This document shows, piece by piece, positions 57,413-64,000 of a stretch of DNA of 64,000 nt. Each line of letters opens with the position of its first letter. Within the stretch, counting starts at the first letter, position 1. The position numbers and the translations under genes are program-made. The DNA is from Harmothoe impar (Eukaryota > Annelida > Polychaeta > Phyllodocida > Polynoidae). The stretch spans positions 35,240,025 through 35,304,024 of the forward strand of contig OX381714.1 in NCBI GenBank assembly GCA_947462335.1, read 5' to 3'. Under the pieces are notes generated by a model. That model had not been told where the DNA came from. It saw only the letters and a list, made by a program, of their open reading frames with translations, and did no database searches.

Positions 57413-57479
57413 AGATGATTTTTCCCGACTTTCTTTATCCGCTATTTAAGTCGGAACAGTTTGGTGGACGATAGGCTTC

Positions 57480-58198
57480 ATGACCAAATGGTATTAAAAA
57501 ATGACTGAGGCAAAACAGCGCAAAACAAGATATGACTAATGACTTCCTCAAAAGGACTTACCCTAACATCCATCGATATGGTGAAGACTAAGATGGGTCG
57601 GTTGTATAGGGAGCCAGAAAAATGACTAACTAGGTTAGGTTCTATTGATTGATTTGTTAGCCAGTACTGACTAAGTTCTGGAGCCTAAAGATTATCCCTG
57701 CAATGGCTATATTCTACTTTTCTGAACTGATTATACAATAGTGAATATTATGACAATACCCTGTATAACAATGTACGTTCATGACATGACAATACCCTGC
57801 ATAGGCCAGGGACAATGCCTCTGCATAATACTGGTTGTAAACACTGGTACAATGTTCTTGTATCATTGTGTTGTATTTTGAAAATAAATGCCTGTCACCA
57901 AATTCAAGCATAGATCGGGTCGTGTTGAGAAAGTAACAGCAACCTAGCTAGCTATATTAAAGAGTTCATAATGAAACAAAAAATATGTCCTTTTATACTG
58001 TAAACCAGCAGTATGTTCTACCTCCGATGTACACTAAAGCCGTAGTCTATATTGTAAAATTACAGTAGATTCCAATACTTACCTAAATTTACTTTTAACA
58101 GTATAGCCTTGCCATTGTAAAATACTAACTGAAAATTAAAGCAAAATTAACGATTATATTGCTTCATAGTGACAAGTATTTCCTTTATTCTTTTGCAG
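57480..58198. other. intronic DNA, no gene seen
   Basis: AT-rich; the end forms the polypyrimidine tract tcctttattcttttgcag of the next exon. Confidence 0.4.
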
Positions 58199-58269
58199 TG
58201 CTCACTATAATCAGGTAGGAGTGAAACCAAAACAGGACAGAGAGGACCCGGATGTACTAGATGCGAAAG
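58199..58269 (+). CDS. IP3-receptor-like gene, second coding exon (candidate)
   Basis: 71 bases between a strong acceptor (ttattcttttgcag) and donor GAAAG|GTAATT. Its incoming phase (one base) complements the outgoing phase of the exon at 40591 (two bases), forming a Ser codon, and the frame is open: AHYNQVGVKPKQ, then a DREDP stretch. This resembles the 'VVxPxxxDxxNPP' segment that follows the GD...GF block in IP3 receptors. The evidence is splice signals, phase and a weak alignment, so this remains tentative. Confidence 0.42.
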
Positions 58270-58489
58270 GTAATTGACATTAAGCCTCAGAGGAAAGTCA
58301 TGTTCAAGTGATATGGCAAAACGTTATGAGGACTATTTCCTCATCATTTCAATCAAATGAATTAGTAGCAAAAACACAAAAATGTTAAATTCTAAATGAA
58401 AAAACCCAACCCAGAACAACAAGATAAGGGTAGGGCCATATCACCCTATACATGTATTGTCCAATGGATATGTAACCAAATTTCAAGCA

Positions 58490-59095
58490 TGACAGTCGAG
58501 GGAAAAGGGTCCTCCAAGGTAAAAACTCAATAATAAAATTGATGTCATAAGCTTTTCAGTGATATCTTTTACTAGCAGGTACCACATCTAGTTTGTGAGT
58601 ACTGGCTCTCTGAATATGTGTAGTCACTGTGCAACCTTAAATCCCAATAAGCTCTATCTTACTTGTTTTAGAGATATTGCTATCTAATCAGTATGATTAT
58701 GCTAATTACCAAATATTCAAACTTTTTCCAACATTTGGTCACAGCTTTTGATCTCAAAATGGTATTTACATTTTGTTTTCAGCATGGAAATCCTTGTTGG
58801 GCCTTCTATCAATCAATTTAAAAAAATCCTATTTAGAATGAAAATCATGTTTCCATGGCAACCAACAAGTGCAAAAACACCAATTTAGGCCCAAAAACGT
58901 TTTTTTCCATCCCAAATATGGAATGTTTTCATCAAAGATGGAATCTTTTAATGTGGCCTATCATGTTCTACATGAAAAAAATTGGGTTATTATTTTTTGG
59001 CTATATGGAGCTCCCTGCTGGCCAAAAAATGGTACTAAAAATCCCGCACAGAGGTCCCCTTTCCCTTGTATTCCTTTAAGTGTCAGAAGTGGCCT
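58490..59095 (-). repeat. unnamed interspersed repeat, copy 4 (reversed)
   Basis: On the minus strand it reads through the same blocks as copy 1: gggaaaaggggacc, the ttggccagcagggagctcc block, ccatctttgatgaaaacatt, and ttgccatggaaac. The best-preserved full-length match to copy 1. Confidence 0.55.
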
Positions 59096-59099
59096 CAAG

Positions 59100-60345
59100 T
59101 TTAATTTTATTCTTTTCTAAGGGGGGACCTTTAAACGGATCTTGATGTTCCCTCCAGTTCCCTTGAGTAACAGCACTGCATTCACAAATCATAATGGCAC
59201 ACGGAATAAGTGCATTTAGGTAGCATGCTGGCCTTAAAGTGGCATTTAAATCACCGAGCGTATCCCACTCACAATTCTAGTAATGTTCTAGTCTAATATG
59301 TGGTTAAGTGCGAGTCGTGAGAATGCCCCTTTAAAGGGTACGTATCTAAGGAGCAATTATGTATAGCCTAATCCTATTTAGTTTGGTGACGAGAGAAAGA
59401 TGATTGAATGGCTGTTACAGGTATCTTTGCTGCCGTGGTTGAACAACCAGGGTTCACCAGGTTCTTTACTCGCTTAAAGGCTAAGACTTCTCAAACCAAA
59501 TCATAAAATCCTTTGCCAGGGTCGTTGAGTTTATTTATAATATAACACTTCAGTTAAATTTAGAATCGCCCGAGCACAATCCCTGAGATCCAGGCATGTC
59601 CTAGCCCTGTAGGATGGTTTTCCCTAGCAAAGTACCCCAAAAATAATGGCTCAGGCAACCAAGAAATTGGATGCTGATTATTCCCTTCCTGCAATTCACT
59701 GCTCTACATAAGTTGCACTGGTGTGACCAGCAGTTAGACTATGCCAGTGGTAGTATACAATACTATTGATACCCACCAGTGTACTGACTGTCTAGACTAC
59801 CACTTGTGTGTCCACAGAAAACGGTATACTACCCCTTGAATAGACCACATCCCATTGATTCGGTTAAAAATAGACACTTAAATACACAAGGATTCCTTTC
59901 TGCATTGTGTATCCCTAGAAGCCTAGTTCAATGATTAATTAAGGAGATTATCCTGGTTTTATAGAATGTTTCATACCAAGCCAAGCCTGATTCATGGTAC
60001 CCCTACCAATTTCACCTGACCAGGCAACTGGTTCAAGGTAATAGAGTTGTAAACTACACATGTGCAAATCGATCTGAGAGACTGCCAGTGGTACAGTTAG
60101 GAACTACATGATCAACTCTCCTCCAGTCTCAGAGATCGGCCCCTTTAAAGCTGCCATAATATCTCAGATATGTAAACCGTTCAATTTCTAGATAGATTTC
60201 TAGATTTTTAATTGGTGGAGTGTACTGGAAGCAACTTATCAAGCACTTGATTACAACAACAAATCTGGCTGGATAACATTGTTCACCCTGCATTGTTGGT
60301 GGCTGACAGCTCTGCAGCTCTGCAATACTGCTGTTTAACCACGTA
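59100..60345. other. intergenic or intronic DNA, no gene seen
   Basis: Includes the block 59237-59345, related to 35448-35530. No exon recognised. Confidence 0.35.
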
Positions 60346-60679
60346 GGCTACAGTGGCCCAGGAGGGTCAAATTTTTTGTAAATTTTGAAATTGCAAATTC
60401 ACTTCAACTTGCAAAAAATCAACTTGAGTTGAAAGTGAAAACTGCAACTTCAACCACTTACTGTCACCTGTCAACTGTCAATTCAAGTAAAGCAACTTGT
60501 GACTGCTATCTTTCAACACTACATCAAACCAAAAACAATGCAAATGTCAAAGTTGAAAGTGAAAACTCCAACTTCAGTCACTTACTGTCAACTGTCAACT
60601 GTCAATTCAGGAACAACAGCTTGTGACAGGTATCCATAAGCACTGAAGTTCACTCCATGTATCCTTTGAATGCTATCAA

Positions 60680-61186
60680 GTCTCAAAAAGTATCAATCAA
60701 GTGTCAATCATATCTCAATTAAGTGCCAATCAAGTGTCAATCAAGTGCCGATCAAGTGCCCAGGAAGTTTCAATCAAGTGCCAATCTAGGCTCAATCAAG
60801 TGCCAGTCAAGTGTCAATCAAGTACCAAACAAGTGCCAATCAAGTGCCAATCAAGGCTCAATCGAGTGCCAATCAAGGCTCAATCAAGGCTCAATCAAGT
60901 ACCAATCAAGGCTCAATCAAGTGTCAATCAAATGTCCATCAAGTGCAAATCAATTGCCAATCAAATGCTAATCAAGTGCCAATCAAGGGCTCAATCAAGT
61001 GTCAATCAAGTGCCAATCAAGTCTCAATCAAGTGCCAATCAAGTGCCAATCAAGAACCAATCAAGGCTTAATCAAGTGTCAATCAAGGCACAATCAAGGC
61101 TCAATCGAGTGCCAATCAAGTGCCAATCAAGGCTCAATCAAGTGCCAATCAAGGCTCAATCAAGGTGCCAATCAAGGGCTCAATCA
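60680..61186 (+). repeat. 11-bp tandem array, block 1
   Basis: About 45 units of caatcaagtgc and its variant caatcaaggct. The 11-bp period gives an 11-residue repeat (33 bp) open in all three forward frames, so long frames here are a by-product. Confidence 0.92.
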
Positions 61187-61306
61187 AACTCCAACTTCAG
61201 TCACTTACTGTCAACTGTCAACTGTCAATTCAGGAAAAACAGCTTGTGACAGGTATCCATAAGCACTGAAGTTCACTCCATGTATCCTTTGAATGCTATC
61301 AAGTCT

Positions 61307-61995
61307 CAATAAAGTATCAATCAAGTGTCAATCATATCTCAATCAAGTGCCAATCAAGCGTCAATCAAGTGCCAATCAAGTGCCCAGGAAGTTTCAATCA
61401 AGTGGCATTCTAGGCTCAATCAAGTGCCAGTCAAGTGTCCATCAAGTACCAAACAAGTGCCAATCAAGTGCCGATCAAGGCTCAATCCAGTGCCAATCAA
61501 GGCTCAATCAAGGCTCAATCAAGTTCCGATCAAGGCTCAATCAAGTGCCAATCAAGGTTCAATCAAGTGTCAATCAAATGTCCATCAAGTGCCAATCAAT
61601 TGCCAATCAAATGCTAATCAAGTGCCAATCAAGGGCTCAATCAAGTGTCAATGTAGTGTCAATCAAGTGTCAATCAAGTGCCAATCAAGTCTCAATCAAG
61701 TGCCAATCAAGTGCCAATCAAGAACCAATCAAGGCTTAATCAAGTGTCAATCAAGGCACAATCAAGGCTCAATCAAGTGCCAATCAAGTGCCAATCAAGG
61801 TGCCAATCAAGGGCTTAATCAAGTGCCAAAGTGTGTCAATCAAGTGCCAATCAAGTATCAATCAAAGCTCAATCAAGTGCCAATCAAGGCTCAATCAAGT
61901 GCCAATCAAGTGCCAATCAAGTGCCAATCAAGGCTCAATCAAGGTGCCAATCAAGGGCTCAATCAAGTGCCAATCAAGTGTCAATCTTGATTCAG
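61307..61995 (+). repeat. 11-bp tandem array, block 2 (higher-order copy)
   Basis: Same unit. Block 2 and the ~120 bp before it repeat block 1 with its own leader (cttactgtcaactgtcaac ... aagcactgaagttcactcc) at an offset of about 623 bp, a higher-order duplication. Confidence 0.9.
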
Positions 61996-62089
61996 CCTTG
62001 ATTAATGTCACAATAATGTCACAACTTTCATTTTCATGTCCATGAGGCATTATAGGCTTGCACTACATAAGAGGTGTGATTTCTATTCA

Positions 62090-62135
62090 TAAGTACCTTG
62101 AGTCAACCACTGTGGTACCTTGAGTCAACCACAAC
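62090..62135. repeat. direct 18-bp repeat in the Tc1-like element
   Basis: gtaccttgagtcaaccac occurs twice in a row; related gactcaaggt copies are at 62556-62585, reversed. Confidence 0.7.
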
Positions 62136-62705
62136 ATACCATCATTCAGCTGTTGCATGCTAGAATGTCTATTTTTTGTACTAAATGCAGGGAAAGGGCT
62201 TATTTCTTGCTGACTGATATCAGACAGAGTGTGAATGCAATGCATTAAATTGATTTTAGTTAAGGTTAACTGTGTTCCTTGACCCATGTCACACCATTGC
62301 AAATCTTTCTTAATTTACTACTTGCACTTCATTTCAAGGTGGTTAGCAAAGCACCAGCATCACAGCTACAATTGCTTAAATATTACCCAAAACCTGGTGT
62401 TTTTGACAGCCAGTGCAGGGTGGTCGAGCTGAATTCCCCAAAATGGTAAAAAAATCATGAGCTGTAACTCTCCATATTGTATATTGATATAGTGAAATTC
62501 ACCAAAATAATCATTGAATACTTCAATTTGGTACCTAAAACAAAGCAAAACGGCCGACTCAAGGTACATGGCCGACTCAAGGTCACTTTACCCTAAGTGG
62601 TTGAAGTTGCAGTTTTCACTTTCAACTCAAGTTGATTTTTTGCAAGTTGAAGTGAATTTGCAATTTCAAAATTTACAAAAAAAAAGACCCTCCTGGGCCA
62701 CTGTA

Positions 62706-63228
62706 ATGGGCATTGTTTGGGCTTTACACCATTTGAGTAGGCCTTGCCTATCACTCTCCAAGCTTTGTCACCAGAGAGTTTAAGATTGCACTACTTGTAT
62801 GGGTACTGCTACGTCAAGGGCTAGAAGTACAAGTTCCAGTGTCCGTACACATTATGTAGTTAAGAATTTGCCCTCCAACATAGACCCGTCTGCACTGATC
62901 CTTGCACCCATTGACCAGGCCCCTGTGTAGGTGAGAAGGCCTGACAATTAAGGCAATTGAATAGGGATATACTTACCCCAGGGCTAATTAGCACCTCATA
63001 TAGGTACCCACTTATGTCCCAAACATACTGGCTCTGTCAAATAATTTTGTTATAGAATCAAGATCTCATTATCTTATTTCCCCCTACACGTAGATGTAAA
63101 CAGCCCCCTACACGTCCAAAACGTCTAGCCTAGAAGTTGTATACTTGTAGATGGGAATACCCCCACGTGACCCGTGACGCTAGACGTACACGTTGCTGTA
63201 CACGTCGTCATCTTAAACTATTGATTCT
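62706..63228. other. non-coding, no gene seen
   Basis: Several acgt-containing short repeats near 63090-63210; no gene. Confidence 0.35.
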
Positions 63229-63230
63229 AT

Positions 63231-63409
63231 AGGTGAGTTCGGTAGCAGGTTTTTATTGAAAGGAACTACCAGCCTGCCTACTCCCCCAGACCACCCCTCG
63301 CAAACACCCAGCTAAGTTTTACTGAAGCTGGGTTTTTGTGAGGGGTGGCCTGGGGGAGTAGGCAGGCTGGTAGATCCTATCAATAAAAACCTGATACCGA
63401 ACTCACCTT
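63231..63409. mobile_element. fold-back element, ~82-bp arms
   Basis: Arms starting aggtgagttcggta and ending taccgaactcacct pair almost throughout, closed by an ~11-base loop near 63319. A strong long hairpin; too long for a typical animal pre-miRNA, so probably a MITE. Confidence 0.85.
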
Positions 63410-64000
63410 ATGGTTGGAATATGTCTTGTACAGGGTAGAGCAGGCATTTCTTCTAGTCTATAGTACAAACAGTATTCCCTAGGTGGAGCCACACAAGCTC
63501 AGTAGCAGTCTATGGATCGGCAGACACATCTTTTGCACGGGTTTACCTACCTGGGAGTGACATTGACACACATAGAGAGAAACATTATAATATATAACGT
63601 TTTATAACGTGTTTTGTTTACTGGGAAGGTTGTTATTGCTGATAGATATAATGTTAATGTATGGGAGCAACGTATGCTAGGACTCTATGCATGCCACCAT
63701 AATGTATGGTGGCTATACATGAATAGCGTCATGATGCAATAGTAGTTATACATTAGTTTTTAAACCTTTTGTACCATGAACATATAACAAATAACATCAT
63801 ACCATGAACATATAACAAATAACCCTATGAATGTCATTGGGTTTTGTCGAATTATGTCCATTGCGTAGGCTGCTCAGATCTGAGCGTGCAATATGTAGCA
63901 CCGATGACAAACGTGCGGAACGAAAACTAAAGCTACATGGGCAGAGCGTACTTGATAAGAGCCATTATGCCTAGCAGAATACATTTAGGATAAAACACGT
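63410..64000. other. non-coding end of window
   Basis: No gene. A 25-bp unit (accatgaacatataacaaat...) is repeated directly at about 63773-63825. Confidence 0.4.

Larger units (their letters stand above)
56683..57478. mobile_element. TIR element carrying tRNA-like segments, ~0.8 kb
   Basis: Ends aagcctatcgtccaccaa (left) and ttggtggacgataggctt (right) are perfect 18-bp inverted copies. Inside, a unit starting tgtaagggaa(a/g)tggttacc occurs at about 56893 and 57262, each followed by tRNA-like sequence. Confidence 0.7.
60351..62703. mobile_element. Tc1-like TIR element with internal tandem repeats, 2.35 kb
   Basis: Perfectly placed TA dinucleotides (60349-60350, 62704-62705) flank ends CAGTGGCCCAGGAGGGTC and its complement. 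The inverted arms run about 111 bp with few differences. CAGT ends and TA targets are typical of the Tc1/mariner superfamily. There is no transposase; most of the inside is an 11-bp tandem array. Confidence 0.85.

Noticed and set aside
60701..61990. Long forward reading frames (up to 221 codons) of QSSANQVPIK type
   Set aside because: The 11-bp tandem repeat lacks stops in all three forward frames, so these frames arise automatically. Overlapping frames are equally long and no start or splice context is special.
60680..61995. CRISPR array
   Set aside because: The units are contiguous 11-mers without unique spacers, in an animal genome and inside a TIR element.

Overview
This window is animal genomic DNA, most likely from a marine invertebrate. 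The evidence is spliced genes with GT-AG introns, an animal-type multicopper oxidase, an IP3-receptor-like start exon, Metaviridae (Ty3/Gypsy) retrotransposons, non-LTR retrotransposon tails and very many short terminal-inverted-repeat (TIR) elements. I see no bacterial operon, rRNA gene or CRISPR array. The species cannot be fixed from the sequence alone; an amphioxus, mollusc or similar repeat-rich genome would fit.

Two host genes are visible. On the minus strand, 16596 to 5329, lies a three-exon gene for a secreted, membrane-anchored multicopper oxidase of 893 residues. Its splice phases match at both junctions (phase 0 and phase 1). It carries a Met/His-rich tandem-repeat insert and lacks one expected type 1 copper histidine. 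On the plus strand, 40591-40673 and 58199-58269 look like the first two coding exons of a divergent IP3-receptor-like gene. Retroelement 2 and many small elements sit in the intron between them.

Two LTR retrotransposons dominate, both on the minus strand. Element 1 (18732-30288) has LTRs that look identical by eye, a 4-bp target duplication and intact gag, pol and a third gene, so it is a recent insertion. Element 2 (43633-56224) is a decayed relative: its LTRs differ by 5 substitutions plus one 4-bp indel, and it has four in-frame stops and one frameshift. Both share a tRNA-His-type primer site, a G-rich polypurine tract, a probable -1 frameshift heptamer directly before the gag stop, and a long third ORF after pol. 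That ORF is not envelope-like. It encodes a charged, low-complexity protein with an acidic motif, two Cys/His (C2H2-type) motifs and a C-terminal coiled coil, and promoter-like boxes lie just upstream of it. This third-gene family is the most interesting object in the window.

The rest is a mosaic of small non-autonomous transposons: TTAA-flanked elements (one with a filled and an empty site side by side), a piggyBac-like 2-kb element, a TA-flanked Tc1-like 2.35-kb element filled with 11-bp tandem repeats, fold-back elements, an element pair in opposite orientations, an element holding tRNA-Lys-like segments, and four partial copies of an unnamed interspersed repeat. Three reverse-transcriptase tails mark old non-LTR insertions.
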